From positions 1-44,579 of the forward strand of contig NZ_SRYZ01000030.1 in the NCBI RefSeq assembly GCF_004793475.1: a stretch of 44,579 bases of DNA, in the 5' to 3' direction. The DNA comes from Bacteroides muris (ex Afrizal et al. 2022). Lineage in GTDB: Bacteria > Bacteroidota > Bacteroidia > Bacteroidales > Bacteroidaceae. Shown here piece by piece: positions 32,015 through 39,120 of this stretch. The stretch's first letter is position 1. Each line of letters begins with the position of its first letter. The notes under the pieces are model-generated. The model was not told the origin of the DNA. It saw nothing but the letters and a program-made list of their open reading frames with translations, and made no database searches. The translations under genes and the position numbers were made by a program.

Positions 32015-32725
32015 ATGAAAAACATAACATGGAATAAAGTAAAAACAACTGTCAAAGATTGGCAAGTGGGAGACTACATCCGGCAGACTTCCATTGTGGT
32101 GATTGGCGTACTGATTACTTTTGTCGGTAGTGAGTTGGTTACTCAAAACTCCGAGAAAAAGGATATTCAAGCCACCATGTCGCTGATTAGGGATGAACTG
32201 AAAAGTAACCGGGAAAATTATAAGAGTATCGTTTCAGAGTTTAGAGAGGATGAACGTCTTTCCAGCTTATTGGTGGAGCATGACTTAAAGCATCGGACGA
32301 TACCGGAAGATTCATTGATACAGTTCCGCTTTCTTATGGGGCATATCCGCAGTTTTTATTATAGTCAGAATGCATTGGATATACTTAAAAACTCCATGTT
32401 GATGCAGAAGATTTCAGATAAAGAGCTACTGTTGCAGTTGACCGGAATCTATGAGGTATTGGATGGATTTAGGGCGACTATGAATGGCTATTACGATATG
32501 AAGGACGAAGTTATGGTTCCTTTCCATTTGGCATTGACTGACGAACAGACGGACCAGATAAATCGTGGAGGATATGAGGCATGGGATATTTACTTGTCGG
32601 ACAGGTCGGTACGGAACTTTGTCAGGGTAGCGCGGAACTATTTCACGCCGGACTATGTAGAACGTGTGGGAAAACGTATAGACGAGGCAATACAAGCGCT
32701 TGAGAAAAAGTATCATTTAGAATGA
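32015..32725 (+). CDS. Single-pass membrane protein of unknown function, paralogue 1
   Basis: This 236-residue protein has a short cytoplasmic N-terminus (KDWQVGDYIRQ), one membrane helix (TSIVVIGVLITFVGSELVT, residues ~26-44) and a long helical outer domain. The domain opens with QATMSLIRDELKSNRENYKS and continues with NALDILKNSMLMQKISDKEL and IDEAIQALEKKYHLE. The layout (helix, NxE-type segment, then an x-I-RDEL-x-N coiled coil) resembles the DUF6090 group of Bacteroidetes, but I cannot assign it firmly. It is 6 bp upstream of a clear paralogue (paralogue 2). The shared motifs GDY-x-RQ-S/F-IV, ATM-x-LI-x-[DE]EL, DALDVLK/NALDILK and [LM]MQ-x-I-x-DK show tandem duplication. Function is unknown. 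Confidence 0.8.
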   Translation: MKNITWNKVKTTVKDWQVGDYIRQTSIVVIGVLITFVGSELVTQNSEKKDIQATMSLIRDELKSNRENYKSIVSEFREDERLSSLLVEHDLKHRTIPEDSLIQFRFLMGHIRSFYYSQNALDILKNSMLMQKISDKELLLQLTGIYEVLDGFRATMNGYYDMKDEVMVPFHLALTDEQTDQINRGGYEAWDIYLSDRSVRNFVRVARNYFTPDYVERVGKRIDEAIQALEKKYHLE

Positions 32726-32731
32726 AAAGAT

Positions 32732-33436
32732 ATGGGAAAGACAAGCTTTAACAGGTTGAACCATAAGATAAAAAGCTGGCGCATAGGTGATTATTTCCGT
32801 CAGTTCAGTATTGTGGCTGCGGGCATCATTGTCACTTTCTGGGGAAACGACCGGATTACCGAGAACGCCCGCCAAAAGGAAGTGCGTGCTACGATGCAGC
32901 TGATAACGGAAGAGTTGGAATATAATAAGCAGGAGCTCCGTAATATAAAGCACTTGTTGGATATTGACATACACATGAGTCTGCTGTTGAAGGAACATGA
33001 TATGGATGTATCCAAGATACCGACAGATACTCTGTGGAAGTATGGCAAGCTTTTCAATAATATGGATGAATTCTCTTATAGGACAGATGCGCTGGATGTG
33101 CTGAAAGGTTCTTCATTGATGCAGTATATACCGGACAAACGTATGTTGCAGGATGTATTGCAGACTTATTTTGAGTTGGGCAGGAAACAGAGGGATGTCG
33201 GTGATTACTATGCAACGAAAACAGATGCTCTTATGAGTGCTGCCATGTCCAGGGAGTTGGCGCATGTTTTTGATGGTGACGACAGTCTTCGGGACCAGGC
33301 CTTGTTTCTTGTGCAGTATAAGAAATTTATCAATTACGTCAACATGGTTCCCGGTTTTCTGTATTGGCATGAATTTGATGAATTGGATGAAAGGCTGGCC
33401 AAGCAGATTCAAGTATTGAAAGCCAAATATAAGTAA
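32732..33436 (+). CDS. Single-pass membrane protein of unknown function, paralogue 2
   Basis: This 234-residue protein has the same design as its upstream neighbour: a basic N-terminus (KSWRIGDYFRQFSIV), one membrane helix (IVAAGIIVTFWGNDRIT), then a mostly helical domain starting ATMQLITEELEYNKQELRNI and containing TDALDVLKGSSLMQYIPDKR and LDERLAKQIQVLKAKYK. By eye identity to the neighbour is roughly 30%, so the duplication is old. The two genes are 6 bp apart and surely co-transcribed, suggesting a heteromeric membrane complex. The ECF sigma gene begins 50 bp downstream. No enzyme motif is visible. Confidence 0.8.
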   Translation: MGKTSFNRLNHKIKSWRIGDYFRQFSIVAAGIIVTFWGNDRITENARQKEVRATMQLITEELEYNKQELRNIKHLLDIDIHMSLLLKEHDMDVSKIPTDTLWKYGKLFNNMDEFSYRTDALDVLKGSSLMQYIPDKRMLQDVLQTYFELGRKQRDVGDYYATKTDALMSAAMSRELAHVFDGDDSLRDQALFLVQYKKFINYVNMVPGFLYWHEFDELDERLAKQIQVLKAKYK

Positions 33437-33471
33437 TCTCCGTTCTTTAACATCTTTTTATATTTAATTCA

Positions 33472-33493
33472 GCAGCATTTTCAAAAATGCTGC
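33472..33493 (+). promoter_or_regulatory. Hairpin enclosing the ECF sigma start codon
   Basis: GCAGCATTTT (33472-33481) pairs perfectly with AAAATGCTGC (33484-33493). The ATG at 33487-33489 lies in the 3' arm. A -7-like TATATTTA at 33459-33466 would start transcription almost at the hairpin. Confidence 0.5.
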
Positions 33494-34095
33494 GTCTAAC
33501 TAACAAACGACGCGAAGAGGCGTCCGTAAAACGAGCACTGACATTGGAAAATGAGATAGAACTGATTGAGGGCTGCCGGGCAGGAAAGGATTCCGCCCGA
33601 AAGGAATTATACACCCTCTACTCCAAGCAGATGCTGGCGGTATGTTACCGCTATACGGGCGATGTCGATGCGGCCCATGACGTATTGCACGATGGCTTCA
33701 TCAAAATTTTCACCCACTTCACCTTCCGTGGCGAATGTGCATTGAGTACCTGGGTGACAAGGGTAATGGTGACGCAGGCGATAGACTACCTGCGGAAACA
33801 GCAACGTTTCAGCCAACTGGTGGTGAATGAGGAACAGTTGCCCGACATTTCGGATGAAGCGAGCATTGTCGAAACTGGAGGCCGTATTTCCGAAGAAATG
33901 CTGATGGCGTTCGTGGCGGAACTTCCCGATGGATGCCGTACTGTATTCAACTTATACGTCTTTGAGGAGAAATCGCACAAGGAAATAGCCGAAATCCTCC
34001 ACATCAAAGAGCATTCGTCTACCTCGCAGTTGCATCGTGCTAAGTGTTTGTTGATAAAAAGAATTAAAGAATATACTGAATATGAGAGAAAATGA
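33487..34095 (+). CDS. ECF-type RNA polymerase sigma factor
   Basis: This 202-residue ECF sigma-70 factor has region 2 at residues ~40-100 (LYTLYSKQMLAVCYRYTGDV, DAAHDVLHDGFIKIFTH, STWVTRVMVTQAIDYLRKQQ) and region 4 at ~140-195 (LPDGCRTVFNLYVFEEKSHK, EIAEILHIKEHSSTSQLHRA). It directs RNA polymerase to a small envelope-related regulon. The start at 33487 is uncertain because the ATG is buried in a hairpin. The family-like region begins ~20 residues later, and a TTG start further in is possible. Its 3' end overlaps the next gene, an anti-sigma-like/barrel protein, by 14 bp, which is the usual arrangement for a sigma/anti-sigma pair. Confidence 0.9.
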   Translation: MLRLTNKRREEASVKRALTLENEIELIEGCRAGKDSARKELYTLYSKQMLAVCYRYTGDVDAAHDVLHDGFIKIFTHFTFRGECALSTWVTRVMVTQAIDYLRKQQRFSQLVVNEEQLPDISDEASIVETGGRISEEMLMAFVAELPDGCRTVFNLYVFEEKSHKEIAEILHIKEHSSTSQLHRAKCLLIKRIKEYTEYERK

Positions 34096-35179
34096 TGAAA
34101 TAACCGGTTTGTTCCGCAGTCGTCTTGCCGGCGCAGAGATGACAGTGCGGGAGGACTTCTGGGAAGGGTTGCAACGTGACTTGCCGTCACCGGTTGCCGC
34201 AAAAGGCAGGAGGCCGCTTTTTCTTTCTCCGAGGTTTCACCGCGTAGCCGCAGCCGCCTCTGTTGTATTTGTACTGGGAGCTGCTTCTGCCGCTTTCTGG
34301 TATTTCTCTCCGAAAGAGGAAATCAAGGAGGCCTTTACACAAGTGGCGGCCATGACGCCGGAAGGCAACTTGAACGGGGATGTGGTGCAGGAAAGTTTTT
34401 CCTCTATCCGTCAGGCGAACCCCGTGGCACAAAAGCCCGGTACACAGCATCCTGCTAACGGTATTCCGGCAGTATTGACGACGCAGGCCGATGAGGATGA
34501 ATCCGTGTCTGTCCATGTTTCCTTCAGAATTACCCAACGGGTGTATGGAAACCGGCAACAGCCGGGAAACGGTTATTACAGTAACGGAATTCCGGCCGGA
34601 AACGGGGACTACTATTCAAATCCTGGCCATAAGGATAATATAGATGGAATGCCGTCATCTTTTGAGGAAGAACCGGCAAACTCTGTGGATGTATCACCGT
34701 TAAAGCCCCGTAATTGGGCATTGAAAGCAGGCATCGGCACTTCCCTGCCGAAAGGGAATTTCCATATGCCGTTCACGGCCGGGGTAAGTGTGGAACGTCG
34801 TTTGAACAAGCATTTCTCCTTGGAAGCCGGTCTTCAGTATAATTGCTTGGATGGTGACCGTACGTTGCATACGCTGGGAGTTCCGGTAAGGTTGAACATG
34901 ATGCTGGCCAGTACGCCGAAAGTGGATTTCTATGCTATGGTAGGCGGAGCAGCCGAGAAATGTATTGCAGGTGCTCCGGACAATGGTTTCGGCGCAGAGC
35001 CGGTACAGTTGTCGGTTGCTGCCGGAGTAGGGGTACGCTATAAAATGAACGACCGTTTTGCCTTGTTTGCAGAGCCGTCCGTTTCTTGTCATTTTGATAC
35101 GGATTCACAGACGAGAACCTTGCGTACGGAACGCCCTACCAACCTGAATCTGTTGTGCGGCCTGCGCATGACTTATTAA
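34082..35179 (+). CDS. Anti-sigma-like membrane protein with C-terminal beta-barrel-type domain
   Basis: This 365-residue protein has a cytoplasmic head of ~55 residues (MRENDEITGLFRSRLAGAEM, VREDFWEGLQRDL), where anti-sigma factors bind their sigma. One membrane helix follows (VAAAASVVFVLGAASAAFWY, ~58-77), then a Gly/Asn/Pro-rich periplasmic linker (~80-215). The ~150-residue C-terminal region (WALKAGIGTSLPKGNFHMPF, GVSVERRLNKHFSLEAGLQY, YAMVGGAAEKCIAG, VRYKMNDRFALFAEPSVS, LNLLCGLRMTY) has the alternating, aromatic-ended strands of an OmpA/PorT-like outer-membrane barrel. Overlap with the sigma gene supports an anti-sigma role. How a barrel-like tail works behind an inner-membrane helix is unclear: it could span the periplasm or form a soluble barrel-like sensor. 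Confidence 0.8.
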   Translation: MRENDEITGLFRSRLAGAEMTVREDFWEGLQRDLPSPVAAKGRRPLFLSPRFHRVAAAASVVFVLGAASAAFWYFSPKEEIKEAFTQVAAMTPEGNLNGDVVQESFSSIRQANPVAQKPGTQHPANGIPAVLTTQADEDESVSVHVSFRITQRVYGNRQQPGNGYYSNGIPAGNGDYYSNPGHKDNIDGMPSSFEEEPANSVDVSPLKPRNWALKAGIGTSLPKGNFHMPFTAGVSVERRLNKHFSLEAGLQYNCLDGDRTLHTLGVPVRLNMMLASTPKVDFYAMVGGAAEKCIAGAPDNGFGAEPVQLSVAAGVGVRYKMNDRFALFAEPSVSCHFDTDSQTRTLRTERPTNLNLLCGLRMTY

Positions 35180-35198
35180 TCTTAAATATCATGCAAAT

Positions 35199-35756
35199 AT
35201 GAAGACTCTATGCAATAAATTACATATATTCGGGCAGACTATGCTGCTTGTATTCTTTACTCTTTCTGTTCTCTCTTTGGGCTCTTGCAGCAAAGAGACG
35301 TTGGACTACAACCATCCGGATGTAGGCTTGTTTGTCAAGCAGTTGAAGGCTGGCAAATATTCTACTCAGAGTCCGGATGGGTTGAGTAACATGCCCAAGT
35401 TCACTTCCGAAGATATAGAGGAATTGCTGAAGTATGCCGAGGACTTGACGGCCATTCCCGCTTTTCCTCTGGCTCCGGTGTCCTATTCGGCAGGCGGCAA
35501 GCTGCGTCTGGGCGAATGCATCTTGTGGACGGTAGAGACTATCCGCCTCGGGAATAATGCTTCGATGGGATGCAAGATGGTACATACGGATGCGGAGAAT
35601 TATGAAGGTATCTATTTCCTTTCGGACGAAGAGGTGCTGGATGCCGCTTCGCGCTACCGCCGCTGGTGGGAAACCCGTAAGTATCCACGGACTATGTGGA
35701 CGATTGACCCCTGTTATGACGAACCGCTTTGTGGTAGCGGATATATGTGGTGGTGA
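35199..35756 (+). CDS. Envelope lipoprotein of unknown function (tentatively DUF4943)
   Basis: This 185-residue lipoprotein has a long signal with lipobox LSLGSC (Cys30). The mature part starts SKETLDYNHPDVGLFVKQLK and includes FTSEDIEELLKYAEDLTAIP, LRLGECILWTVETIRLGN and a C-terminus rich in aromatic residues and paired cysteines (DPCYDEPLCGSGYMWW). It looks like the Bacteroides-specific lipoprotein family DUF4943, quoted from memory. It lies 19 bp after the anti-sigma-like gene and 4 bp before the next, in one operon with the ECF sigma factor. That makes it a candidate partner or target of the signalling pathway. No catalytic motif is visible. Confidence 0.75.
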   Translation: MKTLCNKLHIFGQTMLLVFFTLSVLSLGSCSKETLDYNHPDVGLFVKQLKAGKYSTQSPDGLSNMPKFTSEDIEELLKYAEDLTAIPAFPLAPVSYSAGGKLRLGECILWTVETIRLGNNASMGCKMVHTDAENYEGIYFLSDEEVLDAASRYRRWWETRKYPRTMWTIDPCYDEPLCGSGYMWW

Positions 35757-35760
35757 TTTT

Positions 35761-36423
35761 ATGAGAAAGTTTATACTTGTTTGGGGGCTGCTCTGTGCAG
35801 TAGCCTTCCCTTGCTATGCCCAAAACTGGACCTCTCAGGACTCGTTGAGGCTGAACCGGTTGCTGAAGGGCGAGGGGGAGATAAAACTGAATCCGGAGGC
35901 ATTGCAAGAATTGGAAATGAATAATTTCCTGGGCAGTCCGAAAGCGGTGATGGACAAGTCGTGGATGGATTTTGATAATTCATTGCCCGTCATGCCGAAA
36001 GCACCCGAGAAGAAAGTGGTACTTACCCTGCGTCCCTATACGGCCAATACCAAATATAATTGGGATCCTATTTATCAGAAAAAAATAAAGGTAGACAAAG
36101 ATACGTGGCGGGGAGACGAATTCTATGCGCTTAAGATTCTGACGATTCCCACGAACTGGGCTAAACATCCGTTTGATGCCGGTCTGCGTGAGACGGTGGA
36201 GCAGATTGAGGCAACCGGTCTGCGTTACCGGGTGACGGAGCGTGCCAATAATATGGCTGTGGGCGGTTGGCAGCGTATCGGTGGTGTAGGAATATCCGGG
36301 CTAGACCTGATGGTGCCTTTTACCCGTGAGTTTTGGAATTTCAAAGGCCGGAAGCGCCGTGCCCGTACGCTGGAAGTATTGAAGGCATATGGTGACTCGA
36401 TAACAGTTTCGGGAAAACAGTAA
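35761..36423 (+). CDS. Secreted protein of unknown function (tentatively DUF4858)
   Basis: This 220-residue exported protein has a signal peptide MRKFILVWGLLCAVAFPCYA. The mature sequence begins QNWTSQDSLRLNRLLKGEGE and has VVLTLRPYTANTKYNWDPIY, an arginine/lysine-rich end (FWNFKGRKRRARTLEVLKAY) and GLDLMVPFTREFWNFKG. The reading frame is open further upstream, but ATG 35761, 4 bp after the lipoprotein stop, is fixed by the signal peptide. It resembles the Bacteroides family DUF4858 (from memory). It is the last gene of the sigma/anti-sigma/lipoprotein operon, and all three downstream products are exported or membrane-bound. Confidence 0.75.
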   Translation: MRKFILVWGLLCAVAFPCYAQNWTSQDSLRLNRLLKGEGEIKLNPEALQELEMNNFLGSPKAVMDKSWMDFDNSLPVMPKAPEKKVVLTLRPYTANTKYNWDPIYQKKIKVDKDTWRGDEFYALKILTIPTNWAKHPFDAGLRETVEQIEATGLRYRVTERANNMAVGGWQRIGGVGISGLDLMVPFTREFWNFKGRKRRARTLEVLKAYGDSITVSGKQ

Positions 36424-36428
36424 TTTAT

Positions 36429-36436
36429 TACTTTTG
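36429..36436 (+). promoter_or_regulatory. Candidate -7 box for the FabK-like gene
   Basis: TACTTTTG fits TAnnTTTG, with TTTC at 36407-36410 at the -33 position, 18 bp away. Confidence 0.35.
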
Positions 36437-36499
36437 TCAGATTTTGAACTTTCTTTCTCCTCTTCTTGTTTTCATCAGTAACTTTTAAGAAAAGTAAGA

Positions 36500-37447
36500 A
36501 TGAACAGATTGACTTCTCTATTCGGAATAAGATATCCGATAATTCAAGGTGGCATGGTGTGGTGTAGCGGCTGGAGACTTGCTGCTGCTGTAAGTAATGC
36601 GGGAGGGTTGGGCTTGCTCGGTGCAGGTTCGATGCACCCCGAAACGTTGCGGGAGCATATCAGGAAATGCCGTGAGGCTACACATCACGCTTTTGGTGTG
36701 AATATTCCTTTGATGTATCCTCAAATAGAAGAGATAATGCAGATTGTGGTCGACGAGGGAGTGAAGATTGTATTTACATCTGCCGGCAGCCCTAAGAAAT
36801 GGACCGGGTGGTTGCACGAGCGTGGCATCACGGTGGTGCATGTTGTTTCGTCCTCGCGTTTTGCCGTGAAGGCTGAAGAGGCGGGCGTCGATGCAATAGT
36901 TGCCGAGGGCTTCGAAGCCGGTGGGCATAATGGGAGGGAGGAGACTACCACTCTGTGCCTGATACCTGCTGTACGTGCAGTTACTACACTTCCTCTGATT
37001 GCCGCCGGCGGCATTGCGACGGGCGAGGCCATGCTGGCCGCCCAGGTGTTGGGGGCAGAAGCTGTACAGATTGGTACACGCTTTGCCTTGACAGCAGAGA
37101 GTTCTGCAAGCGAGGTGTTCAAGGATTACTGCTTGCATTTGGAAGAAGGGGATACCCGTCTGCTTTTGAAGAAATTGGCTCCGGTGCGTCTGGTGCGCAA
37201 TAACTTTCGCAGCGCCGTAGAGGCTGCTGAGGCTGTGGGAGCTTCAGAGGAAGAACTTTGTAGCCTTTTAGGGCGTGGCCGTGCCAAACGTGGTATTTTT
37301 GAAGGTGACCTGGAAGAAGGGGAACTGGAAATAGGGCAGGTATCCGCTTTGCTGCATGGAAAGGGAGTGCAATCTGTGGCGTCGGTCGTGCAAGAGTTGG
37401 TAGAGGAGAGCAGAAAGGCGTGGGAGAGGATGCGGGAAGCGTTCTGA
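36500..37447 (+). CDS. FMN-dependent enoyl-ACP reductase II (FabK)/nitronate monooxygenase-like protein
   Basis: This 315-residue TIM-barrel flavoprotein is of the 2-nitropropane dioxygenase family, which contains nitronate monooxygenases and the fatty-acid enzyme FabK. Signatures are FGIRYPIIQGGMVWCSGWRL at the N-terminus, SNAGGLGLLGAGSM, GVNIPLMYP, the GFEAGGHNGRE loop with the catalytic His, and the FMN-phosphate sites LIAAGGIATGEAML and EAVQIGTRFALTAES. Closest by eye to FabK-like proteins, because of the QGGM and GGHNG context, but the substrate cannot be decided. It is a single gene, ending in a coiled-coil-like, Glu-rich tail. Confidence 0.85.
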   Translation: MNRLTSLFGIRYPIIQGGMVWCSGWRLAAAVSNAGGLGLLGAGSMHPETLREHIRKCREATHHAFGVNIPLMYPQIEEIMQIVVDEGVKIVFTSAGSPKKWTGWLHERGITVVHVVSSSRFAVKAEEAGVDAIVAEGFEAGGHNGREETTTLCLIPAVRAVTTLPLIAAGGIATGEAMLAAQVLGAEAVQIGTRFALTAESSASEVFKDYCLHLEEGDTRLLLKKLAPVRLVRNNFRSAVEAAEAVGASEEELCSLLGRGRAKRGIFEGDLEEGELEIGQVSALLHGKGVQSVASVVQELVEESRKAWERMREAF

Positions 37448-37592
37448 AAAAACGGTGACAAGATAATTATACATAAGTCTTTTCGTATTTTTGACTCGGT
37501 ATAGAGAATCATTGATATTATAAGTCCGGTATTTAGGAGACGCGCAGACGGTCGTTGTTTTTAAATTTTTCTAATAAAGAAATCCATTATAG

Positions 37593-37665
37593 AGTTATAA
37601 GTTATAAGTTGTTTGCTGATTACAGTGCCTGCCAGCAAATAACTCATAACCTATAACTCATAACT
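37593..37665. repeat. Imperfect palindrome built of ATAACTCATAAC words
   Basis: The left arm 37593-37618 (AGTTATAAGTTATAAGTT then GTTTGCTG) is inverted at 37633-37658 with about four mismatches, and an extra CATAACT follows. The same words occur at 21603-21621. It lies in the 372-bp gap 37448-37819 between convergent genes, where I see no gene or other feature. Confidence 0.65.
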
Positions 37666-37819
37666 AAAAAGAGAAGCTCATGTCTCTATTCATTACAGAC
37701 TTCTTTCAGACCTTGTTCCACACTAGTTCCAAGAAATCTCCGTTCATTTTCAATCTTTGCATTACACTGCTCGCTATGTGGCGGGAGAAAGAAGAAAATG
37801 TGTCAAAGTTCTCTTTTTC

Positions 37820-38923
37820 CTATTTTTCCGGTTCATATTTCAACCCGAAGACGTCGGCTACGGCTTTGTATGTTACCTTGCCTTCCACTATGTTCAATCC
37901 CAACGCCAGGGCCGGGTCGTCCTTGCAGGCTTGTCGCCAGCCTTTGCATGCCAGAGCAACGGTGTAGGGCAGGGTGGCATTTGTCAGCGCCATGGTTGAG
38001 GTGAAGGGAACGGCGCCGGGGATATTGGCAACGGCGTAGTGCACAATTCCGTCCACAATGTAGGTAGGGTCGCTGTGCGTGGTAGGGTGGGAGGTTTCAA
38101 AACAACCACCCTGGTCGATAGCTACGTCCACGAGTACGGTGCCGGGTTTCATCATCTTCAGCATTTCCCGGGTGATGAGATGTGGGGTCTTGTCACCGGG
38201 AATGAGTACGGAACCGATTACCAAGTCGATGTTCGGTAATTCCATTATGATGTTATGAGTGGAAGAATAGAGTGTCTTTACGTTTTTCGGCATCACTTCG
38301 CTCAGGTAGCGCAGACGGGGGAGATTGATGTCTGTAATCAGCACTTCGGCGCCCATTCCGGCAGCTATCTGTGCGGCATTGGTGCCCACGATACCACCTC
38401 CAAGGATAAGTACGCGCGCGGGGCGTACACCCGTCACGCCGCCCATCAGTTTTCCCTTGCCGCCTTGTGGTTTTTCAAGGAAGCGGGCTCCTACTTGCGT
38501 AGCCATACGTCCTGCCACCTCGCTCATGGGAGTAAGTAGCGGAAGTGAGTGGTCTTCCTTTTCCACGGTTTCGTAGGCGATGCAGACAGCACCGCTTTCA
38601 ATCATGGCTTCGGTCAGTAATTTATCGGCGGCAAAGTGGAAATAGGTAAATACCACTTGTCCCTTTTTAATCAGTTTGTACTCCGGTGCAATAGGTTCCT
38701 TTACCTTGACAATCATGTCGGCTACGGCATACGTGTCTTCAATGGTCGGTAAAGTCTTTGCACCTACGGCGATGTAGTCATCGTCGGAGAAACCGCTGTT
38801 TGCGCCTGCCGTGGCCTGCACATACACCGTATGACCTTTTTTCACCAACTCGGCTACTCCGGCAGGGGTCATGCCCACACGGTTCTCGTTGTTCTTGATT
38901 TCTTTGGGTACTCCGATAATCAT
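37820..38923 (-). CDS. ald: Alanine dehydrogenase
   Basis: This 367-residue NAD-dependent enzyme interconverts L-alanine and pyruvate plus ammonia. The N-terminal catalytic domain has MIIGVPKEIKNNENRVGMTP, the active-site lysine region VKVKEPIAPEY, and FTYFHFAAD with the catalytic His. The central Rossmann domain has VLILGGGIVGTNAAQIAAGM. The C-terminal part returns with VDVAIDQGGCFETSHPTTHS and NIPGAVPFTSTMALTNATLP, which is diagnostic for Ald as opposed to transhydrogenase. The length is normal. It is monocistronic on the minus strand, convergent with the FabK-like gene and divergent from the M23 peptidase. Confidence 0.95.
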   Translation of the reverse strand: MIIGVPKEIKNNENRVGMTPAGVAELVKKGHTVYVQATAGANSGFSDDDYIAVGAKTLPTIEDTYAVADMIVKVKEPIAPEYKLIKKGQVVFTYFHFAADKLLTEAMIESGAVCIAYETVEKEDHSLPLLTPMSEVAGRMATQVGARFLEKPQGGKGKLMGGVTGVRPARVLILGGGIVGTNAAQIAAGMGAEVLITDINLPRLRYLSEVMPKNVKTLYSSTHNIIMELPNIDLVIGSVLIPGDKTPHLITREMLKMMKPGTVLVDVAIDQGGCFETSHPTTHSDPTYIVDGIVHYAVANIPGAVPFTSTMALTNATLPYTVALACKGWRQACKDDPALALGLNIVEGKVTYKAVADVFGLKYEPEK

Positions 38924-39079
38924 AACCTTAAAGTTTTAATTGGGGGTTAAACATGGCGCAATATAGCGATTTCCCGGCTTGGGTGTTATCGGTGCATCTA
39001 TGTTCTTCAACAGGATTTTTATGTATGTTTTAATCAATGATAATTGTAGCTTTCTGTAGGTAGAGAGAACTATTCTTTT

Positions 39080-39087
39080 TATATTTG
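39080..39087 (+). promoter_or_regulatory. Candidate -7 box for the M23 peptidase gene
   Basis: TATATTTG lies 34 bp before the ATG at 39121. It overlaps an upstream in-frame ATG at 39085, which argues against using that start. Confidence 0.5.
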
Positions 39088-39120
39088 CATGCATTTAAAA
39101 TAATATTGACCCTACAAAAT

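Noticed and set aside
37680..37967. A 95-codon plus frame starting MSLFITDFFQ before ald
   Set aside because: It runs antisense into the ald 3' end, has no family resemblance and its hydrophobic start is low-complexity.
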